This document shows positions 11,492-21,265 of a stretch of 64,000 nucleotides of DNA, piece by piece. Within the stretch, counting starts at the first letter, position 1, and each line of letters opens with the position of its first letter. The DNA is from Acidovorax sp. (GTDB lineage Bacteria > Pseudomonadota > Gammaproteobacteria > Burkholderiales > Burkholderiaceae_C). The DNA lies in the NCBI GenBank assembly GCA_030692685.1, contig JAUXZO010000035.1, positions 54,951 through 118,950 on the forward strand. Reading direction: 5' to 3'. The translations under genes were made by a program, and so were the position numbers. The notes beneath the pieces were generated by a model. That model worked only from the letters and a program-made list of their open reading frames with translations. It made no database searches and was not told the origin of the DNA.

Positions 11492-12250
11492 CTATTCGTG
11501 CCAATGCTCTGCGACCCAGGTCGCTGGCCGGATGTAGCGAAATCGGCGATTGCGGCGTCCGGCTAACGCATCTGGTGGATTGCATTCCCCGTGGAAAACC
11601 ACGATACGGGCATCCGTGGGTACAAACGGCGGCCGCCAGTAGTTGGTGGGCCAGCGCGGTATCCCGTGGTATTTGAAGCTTGGGCACCATGCTTCAGGCC
11701 AGTATTGCAGCTTGCCTTGCTTGTGCAAAAAATCGGACAAATAGGCCTGCTCATTGCGAAACTGCGCGCGTATTTCGGCGAAATTACCCCGAAAGTGCTC
11801 CAGTACATCGGGGTGAGCACCCAACTCAAACCGGTAAACCGATGAGTTCCCGGTGATGCGCCATGGCCGCTTGTAGTCGTGGATGATCAGAAACTCACCG
11901 GGCTGGGTAAAAAACCCGTCCAAGCTGCCGGTGATGACCACGTCGACATCCAAAAACAAGGCCGTCCCAGTCAGGCCGTGCAGGTCAGCGCTAAAAGTTG
12001 CCAGCTTGGTCCAGCCCCGCTCGGGGATGCCTGGCGGAAGATCGAGAGCCGGGATGGGCAGGCAGTTCACTTCGCTGCGGATGCCCGCGCTGTCGTCGGT
12101 CAGGCAGACAAAGTGAAAATCGCCCGTCAGGTGCCGGCGTACCATGGCGTAGAGCCGGTTGACATACTCGGGACCGTATTTCGTGCCCCATTTCATGCAC
12201 AGGATGTGGCGGGTGCGGGCCGTGCTGGCCAATGCTGCCGCTGGAGCCAT
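11492..12250 (-). CDS. Predicted glycosyltransferase, GT-A type
   Basis: A 252-residue soluble protein. The segment TALFLDVDVVITGSLD (about 95-110) is a DxD-like metal/nucleotide-sugar motif of GT-A glycosyltransferases such as the GT8-like group. Other family-type features are HILCMKWGTKYGPEYVNRL at the start, and FRNEQAYLSDFL and WCPSFKYHG near the C-terminus. Donor and acceptor are unknown. It is translationally coupled to yhbY: the yhbY stop and this ATG share one base (TGATG at 12252-12248). It converges on the DUF4149-like gene with 64 bp between. Confidence 0.75.
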   Translation of the reverse strand: MAPAAALASTARTRHILCMKWGTKYGPEYVNRLYAMVRRHLTGDFHFVCLTDDSAGIRSEVNCLPIPALDLPPGIPERGWTKLATFSADLHGLTGTALFLDVDVVITGSLDGFFTQPGEFLIIHDYKRPWRITGNSSVYRFELGAHPDVLEHFRGNFAEIRAQFRNEQAYLSDFLHKQGKLQYWPEAWCPSFKYHGIPRWPTNYWRPPFVPTDARIVVFHGECNPPDALAGRRNRRFRYIRPATWVAEHWHE

Positions 12251-12726
12251 CAGTCGGCCTGGCGCTTCTTGACGGATGTAAGCCTGGGCTTCTTGGCCCG
12301 TTTGACCTGGCCGCCAGGCGTCAGGCGCTGATTGCCCAGCACGCGCAGTTGCTTGACTTCAGGGCGCTGACCAGCGCGTTTGCTGTATTTGAGTACCTTC
12401 ACGTCGCGCGGACCTGGCTTGCGATCCTCGTCCACGGCGCGCTCTTTCACTGGCTGCGGGCGCCACAGCACCAGCAATTTGCCGATGTGCTGAATGGGCG
12501 CGGCGTTCAGCTCGGCCGCTAGTTCCTGATACATCAGTTCGCGGGCTGCACGATCGTCGCCGAACACGCGGACTTTGATGAGTCCGTGAGCGTTCAGTGC
12601 GGCGTCAATTTCTTTCTTGACCGCAGGGGTTAGGCCGTCTCCCCCGACTAGAACCACGGGGTCCAGGTGGTGGGCATTGGCGCGTTGTTCCCGGCGCTCG
12701 GCGGGAGTCAGTTGAATTTGGGACAT
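12250..12726 (-). CDS. yhbY: YhbY-type CRS1/CRM RNA-binding protein
   Basis: A ribosome-assembly-associated RNA-binding protein of the CRM domain family, known to bind pre-50S particles. Residues about 4-100 form the CRM domain: [20 protein letters not shown], then [30 protein letters not shown] and the [10 protein letters not shown]-terminus. An extra basic tail of about 55 residues ([24 protein letters not shown]) extends beyond the E. coli protein (97 residues) and probably contacts RNA. It is divergent from rlmE with only 33 bp between the two start codons. Confidence 0.92.
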   Translation of the reverse strand: MSQIQLTPAERREQRANAHHLDPVVLVGGDGLTPAVKKEIDAALNAHGLIKVRVFGDDRAARELMYQELAAELNAAPIQHIGKLLVLWRPQPVKERAVDEDRKPGPRDVKVLKYSKRAGQRPEVKQLRVLGNQRLTPGGQVKRAKKPRLTSVKKRQAD

Positions 12727-12759
12727 GGGCCGTATTATCGAGGCAGGACGAAAGAATTA

Positions 12760-13425
12760 ATGAAAACCAAAACCCAGAGCAAGAAGGTCAACAAGGCGTG
12801 GCTGAATGACCACGTCAACGACACCTATGTCAAGTTGGCCAAAAAAGAGGGTTTTCGAGCGCGCGCGGCTTATAAGCTCAAGGAAATCGACGAGCAGCTG
12901 GGACTCATAAAACCCGGCTACACCGTGGTGGATCTAGGGTCTACCCCAGGCGCTTGGAGCCAGTACCTGCGCAGGCGCATGTCACCAGCGGGTGCTGCGG
13001 CGGGTCAGCTGAACGGAACCATCATCGCCTTGGACATGATTCCCATGGAGCCGATTGAAGGTGTCACCTACCTCAATGGCGACTTCCGTGAGGCGGAGGT
13101 GCTAGAGCGCTTGGAGGCGGCGCTCGGCGGCAAGGTGGTGGATGTGGTCGTTTCGGACATGGCTCCCAATTTGTCCGGTATCGACTCGGCCGATGCTGCG
13201 CGGATTGCCCATCTGGTCGAGTTGGCGGTCGAATTTGCTTGCAACCATTTGAAACCGGACGGTGCCCTTGTCGTCAAGCTCTTCCACGGCGGTGCATACA
13301 CCGAACTGGTGACGCTCTTCAAGCAGACGTTCAAGGTGGTTAAACCCTTGAAGCCCAAGGCCTCGCGTGACAAGTCCTCGGAGACCTTTCTGGTGGGCAT
13401 GGGGCTTAAAAAGCAACCGGAATAG
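12760..13425 (+). CDS. rlmE: 23S rRNA 2'-O-uridine methyltransferase RlmE (FtsJ)
   Basis: Methylates the 2'-O of U2552 in the 23S rRNA A loop during late 50S assembly. The 221 residues show the Rossmann SAM motif [15 protein letters not shown], the K-D-K-E tetrad region (RARAAYKL near 31-38; [14 protein letters not shown] near 139-152; [16 protein letters not shown]) and normal family length. Start ATG 12760 with AGGCAGGA upstream. Head-to-head with yhbY; TATTAT at 12733-12738 may be its -10. ftsH follows 171 bp later with a possible heat-shock promoter between. Confidence 0.96.
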   Translation: MKTKTQSKKVNKAWLNDHVNDTYVKLAKKEGFRARAAYKLKEIDEQLGLIKPGYTVVDLGSTPGAWSQYLRRRMSPAGAAAGQLNGTIIALDMIPMEPIEGVTYLNGDFREAEVLERLEAALGGKVVDVVVSDMAPNLSGIDSADAARIAHLVELAVEFACNHLKPDGALVVKLFHGGAYTELVTLFKQTFKVVKPLKPKASRDKSSETFLVGMGLKKQPE

Positions 13426-13514
13426 GCTTGTCAACGGTCAAGATTCCGTTAAATACGGCAGCAAAGTCCGTGTTGATTCCATGGCCGATAGGGGGAATAG
13501 GGATGGCCCCCTGG

Positions 13515-13542
13515 CTTGAAAGACCTAAAATGGGCCGCACAT
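13515..13542 (+). promoter_or_regulatory. Possible sigma-32 (heat-shock) promoter for ftsH
   Basis: CTTGAAA at 13515-13521 is an exact match to the sigma-32 -35 consensus. After 13 nt, CCGCACAT at 13535-13542 matches 5 of 8 positions of the -10 consensus CCCCATNT. ftsH is a classical heat-shock gene in other proteobacteria. The match is partial, and a TAAAAT at 13526-13531 could instead belong to a sigma-70 promoter. Confidence 0.35.
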
Positions 13543-13596
13543 GCGTGCCATGACGGCAGTGTGTCCGTTTTCTGTTTTCTGCAACTGGAGCCCCGC

Positions 13597-15522
13597 TTGA
13601 ACAATCAGTGGTTTTCAAAAATTGCCGTGTGGCTGGTCATTGCCATGGTGCTGTTCACGGTGTTCAAACAGTTTGACACCCGTGCTGGAGCCAGCGCAGG
13701 CCACGTCGGCTACTCGGAATTCCTTGAGGAAGTCCGCAGCAACCGCATCAAGAGCGCAACCATCCAGGAAGGCCAAGGCGGCACCGAGATCGTGGCTGTC
13801 ACCAATGACGACCGCAAGATCCGCACGACCGCCACCTACCTGGACCGTGGTCTTGTGGGCGACCTCATCAATAACAACGTCAAGTTTGACGTCAAGCCCC
13901 GCGAAGAAGGCTCCTTGCTCATGACCTTGCTGGTCAGCTGGGGCCCGATGCTGCTGCTAATCGGCGTTTGGGTGTACTTCATGCGCCAGATGCAGGGTGG
14001 CGGCAAGGGTGGTGCCTTCAGCTTTGGCAAAAGCAAGGCGCGCATGATGGATGAGAACAACAACACCGTTACCTTTGCCGACGTCGCGGGCTGCGATGAG
14101 GCCAAGGAAGAGGTCAAGGAAGTCGTTGACTTCCTGAAAGACCCGCAGCGCTTTCAAAAACTCGGTGGCCGCATTCCGCGCGGCCTGCTGCTGGTTGGCC
14201 CTCCCGGTACCGGCAAAACGCTGCTCGCCAAGTCGATTGCGGGCGAGGCCAAGGTGCCTTTCTTCTCGATTTCCGGCTCCGATTTCGTGGAAATGTTCGT
14301 CGGCGTTGGCGCGGCCCGTGTGCGTGACATGTTCGAGAACGCGAAGAAGAACGCTCCCTGCATCATTTTCATCGACGAAATCGATGCGGTCGGGCGCCAG
14401 CGTGGCGCGGGCCTCGGTGGTGGCAACGACGAGCGTGAGCAGACCTTGAATCAGATGCTGGTCGAGATGGACGGCTTTGAGACCAATCTCGGTGTGATCG
14501 TCGTGGCTGCCACTAACCGCCCTGACATCCTGGATGCTGCCTTGCTGCGTCCCGGCCGTTTCGACCGCCAGGTGTATGTGACGTTGCCGGACATTCGGGG
14601 CCGCGAGCAGATCCTGAACGTGCATATGCGCAAGATCCCGGTGAGCCAAGACGTAAACCCGGGCATCATCGCCCGCGGAACCCCCGGCATGAGTGGCGCC
14701 GACTTGGCCAATCTGTGTAACGAAGCAGCCCTGATGGCCGCGCGTCGCAATGCGCGTACGGTGGAGATGCAGGACTTTGAAAAGGCCAAGGACAAGATCC
14801 TGATGGGCCCCGAGCGCAAAAGCATGGTTATGCCTGAGGAAGAGCGCCGCAACACGGCCTACCACGAGTCCGGCCACGCGCTCATCGGCAAGCTGCTGCC
14901 CAAGTGCGACCCGGTGCACAAGGTCACCATCATCCCCCGCGGCCGTGCCTTGGGTGTGACGATGAGCCTGCCAGCGCAAGACCGCTATAGCTATGACCGC
15001 GAATACATGCTCAACCAGATCAGCATGCTGTTTGGTGGGCGCATTGCTGAAGAAGTGTTCATGAACCAGATGACCACTGGTGCCAGCAACGACTTCGAGC
15101 GCGCTACCCATATCGCCCGCGACATGGTGACCCGTTATGGCATGTCTGACGCCCTGGGCCCTATGGTCTATGCGGAGAACGAAGGCGAAGTGTTCTTGGG
15201 TCGCTCCGTGACCAAGACCACCACGATGAGTGAGCAAACCATGGAAAAGGTGGACATGGAAGTTCGCCGCATCATTGACGAGCAGTACACGCTGGCGCGC
15301 GGCCTGATAGAAGAAAATAGCGAAAAGGTGCACGCCATGGCCAAGGCCTTGCTCGAATGGGAAACCATCGATGCCGAGCAGCTTGACGACATCATGGCTG
15401 GCAAGGAGCCCCGTCCTCCCAAGGACTGGACGCCCCGCACGCCCCCTCCGTCGGGTGGGGATAATTCCAGCGGCGGCACGCCTTCTGCGGTCGCAACGGA
15501 CCCTGCACCCACCGCTGCTTAA
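13597..15522 (+). CDS. ftsH: ATP-dependent zinc metalloprotease FtsH
   Basis: Membrane-anchored AAA+ protease that degrades misassembled membrane proteins and regulators such as LpxC. The 641 residues contain TM1 (about 7-24), a periplasmic domain, TM2 (about 106-128), Walker A GPPGTGKT (201-208), Walker [12 protein letters not shown], the SRH arginine region, and the zinc motif HESGH (H423, E424, H427). The start is a TTG at 13597, chosen because it gives the family N-terminus [13 protein letters not shown] with GGAG 9 nt upstream; an upstream start would add a soluble leader before TM1. The tail is Pro/Ser/Gly-rich and ends in a terminator. Confidence 0.97.
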   Translation: MNNQWFSKIAVWLVIAMVLFTVFKQFDTRAGASAGHVGYSEFLEEVRSNRIKSATIQEGQGGTEIVAVTNDDRKIRTTATYLDRGLVGDLINNNVKFDVKPREEGSLLMTLLVSWGPMLLLIGVWVYFMRQMQGGGKGGAFSFGKSKARMMDENNNTVTFADVAGCDEAKEEVKEVVDFLKDPQRFQKLGGRIPRGLLLVGPPGTGKTLLAKSIAGEAKVPFFSISGSDFVEMFVGVGAARVRDMFENAKKNAPCIIFIDEIDAVGRQRGAGLGGGNDEREQTLNQMLVEMDGFETNLGVIVVAATNRPDILDAALLRPGRFDRQVYVTLPDIRGREQILNVHMRKIPVSQDVNPGIIARGTPGMSGADLANLCNEAALMAARRNARTVEMQDFEKAKDKILMGPERKSMVMPEEERRNTAYHESGHALIGKLLPKCDPVHKVTIIPRGRALGVTMSLPAQDRYSYDREYMLNQISMLFGGRIAEEVFMNQMTTGASNDFERATHIARDMVTRYGMSDALGPMVYAENEGEVFLGRSVTKTTTMSEQTMEKVDMEVRRIIDEQYTLARGLIEENSEKVHAMAKALLEWETIDAEQLDDIMAGKEPRPPKDWTPRTPPPSGGDNSSGGTPSAVATDPAPTAA

Positions 15523-15547
15523 GGCAGATGGGTAGAAGCCGTTCCAG

Positions 15548-15569
15548 CGGGGCCTTGTGCCCCGTTTTT
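15548..15569 (+). terminator. Rho-independent terminator after ftsH
   Basis: CGGGGC (15548-15553), loop CTTGT, GCCCCG (15559-15564), then TTTTT. Perfect 6-bp GC stem. Confidence 0.9.
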
Positions 15570-15692
15570 CATGGACGTGCGCGGTTATTGATCAGTTAGG
15601 GCCATCGATTCGTCGGTTGGTCGGTTGGTCGTTGTTTTTTCTTCGCGCCCATTGCCCTGTGCTGGAGCTGTGGGCACCTTTGCATTGCATTC

Positions 15693-16523
15693 ATGATCTG
15701 GCAGACCGCGCGTTTTTCTATCGATCTGACGCTGCCCAAAGTCATGGGTATCGTCAATGCCACGCCGGATTCATTTTCGGACGGCGGGCGCCATGGCTCT
15801 AGCGGGAGCGCACTGCGCCATTGCGAACAACTGCTACAGGATGGTGCTGACATTCTGGATATCGGCGGCGAGTCCACTCGCCCTGGAAGTCCGGCTGTGT
15901 CGCTTGAAGACGAGCTGGCGCGCGTGCTCCCGTTGGTCCGCGACGCCGTCACCTTGGGGGTGCCCCTTTCGGTTGATACCTACAAGCCCGAGGTCATGCA
16001 AGCCGTCCTGGACTTGGGTGCTGACATCGTCAATGACATCTGGGCCCTGCGCCAGCCCGGGGCCGCTGCTGTGGTGGCAGCGCATCCTCGATGTGGGGTG
16101 TGCCTGATGCACATGCACCGCGATCCTCAGACCATGCAAATGGCGCCGATGGCGGGCGATGTAGTCACTGAGGTGCTATCGTTTTTGGAGCTATCAGCGC
16201 TTGATCTGCAAGCGCTAGGGGTCGAAAAGGCTCGAATTGTTATGGACCCGGGCATTGGATTTGGCAAAACAGTCGAGCAGAACTTTGAGCTGTTGGCCAA
16301 ACAGGCTGTGCTGAAGTCTGCTGGCTACCCCTTGCTGGCTGGATGGTCTCGTAAATCTTCTCTGGGTGCCGTGACGGGGCTGGATGTTAACCATCGCATG
16401 GTTCCCAGCGTGGCAGCGGCTGTGCTTGCCGTGGAACGCGGTGCCTCTATCGTGCGGGTGCACGATGTGCGCGAGACGGTGGCTGCTTTGGCCGTGTGGA
16501 TGGCCATGCAGCGTGTGGATTGA
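15693..16523 (+). CDS. folP: Dihydropteroate synthase
   Basis: Condenses p-aminobenzoate with 6-hydroxymethyl-dihydropterin diphosphate in folate synthesis; the sulfonamide target. The 276-residue TIM barrel shows VMGIVNATPDSFSDGG (16-31), ILDIGGESTRPG (54-65), VDTYKPEV, DPGIGFGKT and the final RVHDVRET pterin-binding motif. Bases about 16177-16240 carry repeat family A in the sense direction, giving ELSALDLQALGVEK with CTA codons, in the helix before DPGIGFGKT, with no change in the expected length. The ftsH terminator upstream implies a separate promoter. The ftsH-folP-glmM order is classical. Confidence 0.96.
   Translation: MIWQTARFSIDLTLPKVMGIVNATPDSFSDGGRHGSSGSALRHCEQLLQDGADILDIGGESTRPGSPAVSLEDELARVLPLVRDAVTLGVPLSVDTYKPEVMQAVLDLGADIVNDIWALRQPGAAAVVAAHPRCGVCLMHMHRDPQTMQMAPMAGDVVTEVLSFLELSALDLQALGVEKARIVMDPGIGFGKTVEQNFELLAKQAVLKSAGYPLLAGWSRKSSLGAVTGLDVNHRMVPSVAAAVLAVERGASIVRVHDVRETVAALAVWMAMQRVD
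16177..16240 (+). repeat. Palindromic repeat family A, copy 4, inside folP
   Basis: Reads GTTTTTGGAGCTATCAGCGC, TTGATCTGCAAGCGCTAG, then GGGTCGAAAAGG. The core AGCGCTTGATCTGCAAGCGCT is an almost perfect palindrome, like the intergenic copies. Coding, stop-free. Confidence 0.7.
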
Positions 16524-16657
16524 CCGACTGACTGACGACCGAATGCTTGCTGTTGGAATTCTTGACAATCGATCTGTCGTTTTGGCCCCCATGCATCGAC
16601 GGCACCATCCGGTGACCCACCACAAACAACGAAAATGACACGAGGAGACGCTACAAC

Positions 16658-17992
16658 ATGACACGTCAGTATTTTGGAACCGATGGCATTCGGGGCACTG
16701 TGGGGCAGCCGCCCATCACGCCAGATTTTGTTTTGCGCCTGGCCCATGCTGTAGGCCGCGTATTGCGCCGCACCGAGGACCGGCCCACGGTGCTGATTGG
16801 CAAAGACACCCGCATTTCAGGCTACATGCTGGAGAGCGCGCTGGAGTCAGGCTTCAACTCTGCGGGGGTCGACGTGGTGTTGTTGGGCCCGCTGCCCACA
16901 CCGGGTGTGGCCTACCTGACACGTGCCCAGCGCGCCAGCTTGGGGGTGGTGATCAGTGCCAGCCATAACCCTTTCCCCGACAACGGAATCAAGTTCTTCA
17001 GCGCGCAGGGCACCAAGTTGCCCGATGCATGGGAGCTTGCAGTAGAGGCCGCATTGAGCGAGCCCCCGGTATGGGCCGACTCGGCCAGCCTGGGCAAAGC
17101 CAGGCGCCTGGACGATGCGGCGGGCCGATACATCGAATTTTGCAAGAGCACCTTTCCGCACGACTTGACCTTGAAGGGGCTCAAGATTGTGGTGGACGCT
17201 GCGCACGGTGCGGCCTACCAAGTGGCGCCGAAGGTGTTCCATGAGTTGGGCGCCGAGGTGTTGTCGATAGGTTGCGCGCCCGATGGCCTGAACATCAACC
17301 ACGAAGTGGGTGCCACACACCCCGACGCGCTGGTGCGGGCGGTGCGTGCCAACCATGCGGACTACGGCATTGCCCTGGATGGTGATGCAGATCGCTTGCA
17401 GGTGGTCGATGCTGCGGGGCGCCTGTACAACGGTGATGAGCTGCTGTACCTCATGGCATCTGACCGCATGGGTCGCGACGAGCATGTGCCGGGCGTCGTC
17501 GGCACGCTGATGACCAACATGGCGGTGGAAGTGGCGCTGCAGGCGCGCGGCGTGAAGTTTGTGCGCGCCAAGGTGGGCGACCGCTATGTGCTCGAAGAAC
17601 TTGCGCGCCACCAGTGGGTGCTTGGCGGAGAAGGGTCGGGCCACCTGCTGGCCCTGGACCGCCACACCACGGGCGATGGCCTGGTAAGTGCACTGCAGGT
17701 GCTACAAGCCTGTGTGCGTAGCGGCCGCACGCTGGCGCAGCTGTTGGCCGAGATCACGTTGTACCCACAGGTCCTGCTGAACGTGCGGCTGCCCCCGGGG
17801 CAAGACTGGAAGTCCAACCGCGTGTTGGCCGATACCACCCAAGCCGTCGAAAAGGAACTGGGCACATCGGGCCGGGTGCTGATTCGCGCCAGTGGCACCG
17901 AGCCTTTGCTGCGGGTGATGGTGGAGGCTCGCGACGCGCAAGTGGCCAGCACCTGTGCGCAGCGGTTGGCAGACGCGGCCCGGGCGGGCTGA
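16658..17992 (+). CDS. glmM: Phosphoglucosamine mutase
   Basis: Interconverts glucosamine-6-P and glucosamine-1-P on the way to UDP-GlcNAc, feeding peptidoglycan and the lipid A genes at the left of this window. The 444 residues carry the FGTDGIRG start, the active-site serine loop [12 protein letters not shown] (phosphoserine S102), the metal loop LDGDADR, the sugar-binding GEGSGH and the phosphate-binding [12 protein letters not shown]. Start ATG 16658 with GAGGAG upstream. It follows folP by 134 bp. Confidence 0.97.
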   Translation: MTRQYFGTDGIRGTVGQPPITPDFVLRLAHAVGRVLRRTEDRPTVLIGKDTRISGYMLESALESGFNSAGVDVVLLGPLPTPGVAYLTRAQRASLGVVISASHNPFPDNGIKFFSAQGTKLPDAWELAVEAALSEPPVWADSASLGKARRLDDAAGRYIEFCKSTFPHDLTLKGLKIVVDAAHGAAYQVAPKVFHELGAEVLSIGCAPDGLNINHEVGATHPDALVRAVRANHADYGIALDGDADRLQVVDAAGRLYNGDELLYLMASDRMGRDEHVPGVVGTLMTNMAVEVALQARGVKFVRAKVGDRYVLEELARHQWVLGGEGSGHLLALDRHTTGDGLVSALQVLQACVRSGRTLAQLLAEITLYPQVLLNVRLPPGQDWKSNRVLADTTQAVEKELGTSGRVLIRASGTEPLLRVMVEARDAQVASTCAQRLADAARAG

Positions 17993-18093
17993 CGTGCCAG
18001 CGCGCCTTCTGTGTCCGGTCGAGCCCTGCGGTGCACCATGACGCATCCATTCGGAGTGGGCTCGATCTTTTAACCTTTCAGTCCCAGTCTTGT

Positions 18094-18621
18094 ATGCCCC
18101 TCAACGCTGCCCATGCCAATGTGGCCATTCGCCGTGTGGACTACGGCAATCCCCACGAGGCGGCCGCGTTGGTCGAACTGCTGGATGGTTATGCGCAGGA
18201 TGTTGCGGGCGGCGGCGAGCCCCTGCGCGTGGACGTTAAAGGCGGTCTTGCCCAGGCGCTGCACCAGCGCGCAGATGCATTCAGCGTGATGGCGTGGACC
18301 GAGGATGCTGGAGCACCGAACAGGCAGTTGCCAGTGGGCTTGGTCAACTGCTTTGAAGGCTTCTCCACCTTCGCCTGCAAACCGCTCGTCAATGTGCACG
18401 ACGTGGTGGTGGTGCCCGCATGGCGCGGTCAACGTATTGCGCAGCGCATGCTGCAGGTCGTAGAGGGTATTGCGCGGGAGCGTGGGGCCTGCAAACTCAC
18501 CATGGAAGTCCTGTCTGGCAACCACAGCGCCCTGCGCGCCTATGCGCGCGAAGGCTTCGCGGCCTATGCCCTCGACCCGCAGATGGGGCAGGCACAGTTC
18601 TTGCAAAAATTGTTGGATTGA
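18094..18621 (+). CDS. GNAT-family acetyltransferase
   Basis: A 175-residue single-domain N-acetyltransferase of unknown substrate. The acetyl-CoA pyrophosphate-binding motif is VVVPAWRGQRIAQRML (V..R-x-x-G-x-G/A type), followed by ARERGACKLTMEVLSGN and AYAREGFAAY, the typical motif B. The start is taken as ATG 18094; an in-frame upstream start exists but would add a tail lacking any ribosome site. Lies between glmM and an amino-acid importer without obvious operon partners. Confidence 0.8.
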   Translation: MPLNAAHANVAIRRVDYGNPHEAAALVELLDGYAQDVAGGGEPLRVDVKGGLAQALHQRADAFSVMAWTEDAGAPNRQLPVGLVNCFEGFSTFACKPLVNVHDVVVVPAWRGQRIAQRMLQVVEGIARERGACKLTMEVLSGNHSALRAYAREGFAAYALDPQMGQAQFLQKLLD

Positions 18622-18824
18622 ACTGGCTGCTGCCGCAACTCAAGTCCTTGCCAGCTGCGCGGAAATAGCGCGGTGGAAGGCACACCAAGGGCTGGCAACG
18701 ACCCGCGTAAACCCCGATGCCCCTTGGGGGGCGTGTCGTTAAGGTCCGGGTTCGGCACCAAGAACGCGCATGGCAGCGGTTCAAGGTCGTGCATTCCATC
18801 CTTGTTTTTTGGAGAGAACCCGTT

Positions 18825-19856
18825 ATGAATAAATCCCCCTTGCGCATCGCAGCTGCCTGTCTGGCTACCTTTGCCGCTTTCGCAGCGGCCCCCGCGCATG
18901 CTGGCAAGACGCTGGACGGTATCAAGTCCCGTGGGCAGGTGGTGTGTGGCGTCAATACCGGCTTGGCCGGGTTCTCGGCAGCGGACTCCAACGGCAAGTG
19001 GTCGGGGCTGGATGTGGATGTCTGCCGCGCAGTGGCCGCTGCGGTGTTGGGCGACGGGGAGAAGGTCAAATACGTGCCGCTGAACGCACAGCAGCGCTTC
19101 ACGGCCCTTCAGTCGGGTGAGGTGGATGTGCTCTCGCGCAACACCACGTTCTCGCTCACGCGTGACGCATCGCTTGGCCTCCACCAGACGGCGGTCACCT
19201 ACTACGACGGCCAAGGCTTCATGGTGCCCACCAAGAGCAAGATCAAAAGCGCCAAGCAGCTCAAGGGCCAGACGGTGTGCGTGCAGTCCGGCACCACCAC
19301 TGAAAAGAACCTGACCGATTACTCCAAGGCCAACAACCTGGCCATCAAGCCCGTGGTGTTTGAAAAGGTCGAAGCCGCCACCGGCGCCTACTTTGCGGGT
19401 CGCTGCATTGCCTACACCACCGATGCGTCGGGCTTGGCGTCGGTGCGCAACAAGGAAGCCAAAGACCCGGCAGAGCATTTGATCCTGCCCGAACTCATCT
19501 CCAAAGAGCCCCTGGGCCCCATGGTGCGCCGTGGCGATGACGAGTGGTTTGCCATCGTCAAGTGGGTGGTCTACGGCCTGATCGAAGCCGAAGAATATGG
19601 CATCACCCAAGCCAATCTGGAACAGATGAAGACCAACGCCGACCCCGTGGTGCAGCGCATCTTGGGCACCACCGAAGACACGGGCAAGCTGCTGGGCCTG
19701 GAGCGTGACTGGATGGCGCGCGCTATCAAAACCACCGGCAACTACGGTGAGATCTTTGAACGCAACGTGGGCCCCAAGTCAGCATTGGCACTGCCCCGCG
19801 GCCTGAACAACCAGTGGAACAAGGAAGGCCTGATGTACGCCTTCCCCATCCGCTGA
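18825..19856 (+). CDS. aapJ: Polar amino-acid ABC transporter, periplasmic binding protein (AapJ/BztA type)
   Basis: Periplasmic receptor of a broad-range L-amino-acid importer. The 343-residue precursor has a Sec signal peptide (1-26; cut after AAPAHA), then the SBP family 3 fold: LDGIKSRGQVVCGVNTGLAG, FSAADSNGKWSGLDVDVCRA, FTALQSGEVDVLSRNTTFS, LKGQTVCVQSGTTTEKNL. Start ATG 18825 with GGAGAG upstream. Two stem-loops follow before the permease genes, a common way to make more binding protein than permease. Together with the next three genes it forms a complete Aap/Bzt-type system. Confidence 0.93.
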   Translation: MNKSPLRIAAACLATFAAFAAAPAHAGKTLDGIKSRGQVVCGVNTGLAGFSAADSNGKWSGLDVDVCRAVAAAVLGDGEKVKYVPLNAQQRFTALQSGEVDVLSRNTTFSLTRDASLGLHQTAVTYYDGQGFMVPTKSKIKSAKQLKGQTVCVQSGTTTEKNLTDYSKANNLAIKPVVFEKVEAATGAYFAGRCIAYTTDASGLASVRNKEAKDPAEHLILPELISKEPLGPMVRRGDDEWFAIVKWVVYGLIEAEEYGITQANLEQMKTNADPVVQRILGTTEDTGKLLGLERDWMARAIKTTGNYGEIFERNVGPKSALALPRGLNNQWNKEGLMYAFPIR

Positions 19857-19908
19857 TCGCAGCTCAACGCACTTAGCTCGCTACAGCGCACGCACCACAC
19901 GGCAGCAT

Positions 19909-19957
19909 TTGCTGCCGTTTATATGGATGACCCCCGCAGGCCTCCGGGCTCTGCGGG
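19909..19957 (+). terminator. Two stem-loops between aapJ and aapQ, likely partial terminator or mRNA-stabilising element
   Basis: Hairpin 1: ACGGCAGC at 19909-19916 pairs with GCTGCCGT at 19921-19928 (loop ATTT), followed by TTATAT. Hairpin 2: CCCGCAG at 19933-19939 pairs with CTGCGGG at 19951-19957. They lie in a 226-bp gap inside an otherwise continuous transport operon. Confidence 0.6.
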
Positions 19958-20082
19958 AGACGTTGAGATTTCATGATTGATTGCGAGGCTGTCCCGCCCC
20001 CAATGGGCGTGGCGCCTTGCTTGGCTGCACCTCCCGCGGAGACGGGGAGCGTGTGGGTTCCATCGTCCTTGATTGAGCTGGC

Positions 20083-21261
20083 ATGCCACCACCCCGCCTT
20101 CCTCCCAAAAAACGTTCCTGGTCCTGGCGCAGTCAGGCCTTCCGGGGCTTGATCTACCAAGTGCTCGCCGTGGGGCTTATTGGCCTCGTGCTCTGGTTTC
20201 TGGCCAAAAACACCATGCACAACATGCAGGTGCGTGGCATCCAGAGCGGGTTCGACTTTCTGACCCAACCTGCGGGTTTTGACATTGGCGAAGGCCTGTA
20301 CCCGTTTGATTCAAACGAGCCCTACTGGCGGGCCTTTTTGATGGGCGTGGTCAACACCCTGCGGGTCGCTGTCATCGGCATCGTGCTGACCACTTTGCTG
20401 GGCACGGCGCTTGGAGTGGGGCGGTTTTCTCGCAACGCGCTGGTGCGGGGGCTGTGTTCTGCGTATGTGGAGATGTTCCGCAACGTACCCATCTTGCTGC
20501 AGTTGCTGACCTGGTACCTGTTGCTGACCGAAACTTTGCCCGCCAGCTACGAGCCCTGGCAGGTGGGCCCGTTTTTTCTCAGTAAGGGGGGGCTCAACTT
20601 TCCGATCCCCGTGTGGGCCACTGGCCACGGCATAGCGGCCTTGGGTTTGCTTGTGGGATGTGTGGCTGCTTGGGGTTACCGGCGTTGGGCCGTGCGGCAG
20701 TTCGAGGCCACTGGCCGGGTGCGCAGCCTGTTCTGGACCCCTGTTGCCGTGGTGCTGGCGGGGGGCGTGCTGGGCTGGCTGGTGGGGGGCGCTCCCGGGC
20801 AACTGAACATGCCGATCAAAGGCGAGTTCGCCATTGAACATGGGGGCGCACTCACTCCCGAGTTTCTGGCGGTGCTGCTGGGGCTGACGTTCTACACCTC
20901 GGCGTTTGTTGCGGAAGTGGTGCGCGCTGGCATTCAATCGGTCTCGGGCGGGCAGGGCGAGGCAGCGGCGGCCCTGGGTCTTAACCGCGGCCAACAAATG
21001 CGGCTGGTGATGCTGCCGCAGGCGTTGCGCGTCATCATTCCGCCGTTGACCAGCCAGTACCTCAACCTCACCAAAAACTCCTCGTTGGCAGTGGCCATTG
21101 GCTACCCCGATGTGGTTTCTATCTCCAACACCGCGCTCAACCAGACCGGGCGAGCGGTGGAGTGCATTTCCATCGTCATGCTGGTGTACCTCAGCACGTC
21201 CCTCATCACGTCTGTGCTGATGAACTGGTACAACGCGCGCGCCGCGATCAAGGAGCGCTGA
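20083..21261 (+). CDS. aapQ: Polar amino-acid ABC transporter permease (AapQ/BztB type)
   Basis: First membrane subunit of the importer. 392 residues with a long N-terminal region including TM1 (about 22-44), the periplasmic segment typical of this subfamily, and about seven more hydrophobic segments. The His/Glu/Asp permease signature EAAAALGLNRGQQMRLVMLP, the EAA loop that docks on the ATPase, lies near residues 290-309. Start ATG 20083. The second permease begins 5 bp after the stop, so the two are co-translated. Confidence 0.92.
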   Translation: MPPPRLPPKKRSWSWRSQAFRGLIYQVLAVGLIGLVLWFLAKNTMHNMQVRGIQSGFDFLTQPAGFDIGEGLYPFDSNEPYWRAFLMGVVNTLRVAVIGIVLTTLLGTALGVGRFSRNALVRGLCSAYVEMFRNVPILLQLLTWYLLLTETLPASYEPWQVGPFFLSKGGLNFPIPVWATGHGIAALGLLVGCVAAWGYRRWAVRQFEATGRVRSLFWTPVAVVLAGGVLGWLVGGAPGQLNMPIKGEFAIEHGGALTPEFLAVLLGLTFYTSAFVAEVVRAGIQSVSGGQGEAAAALGLNRGQQMRLVMLPQALRVIIPPLTSQYLNLTKNSSLAVAIGYPDVVSISNTALNQTGRAVECISIVMLVYLSTSLITSVLMNWYNARAAIKER

Positions 21262-21265
21262 CACC

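Noticed and set aside
13957..15333. 458-codon minus-strand frame opposite ftsH
   Set aside because: Shadow of ftsH, composition dominated by His/Leu/Val from antisense codons.
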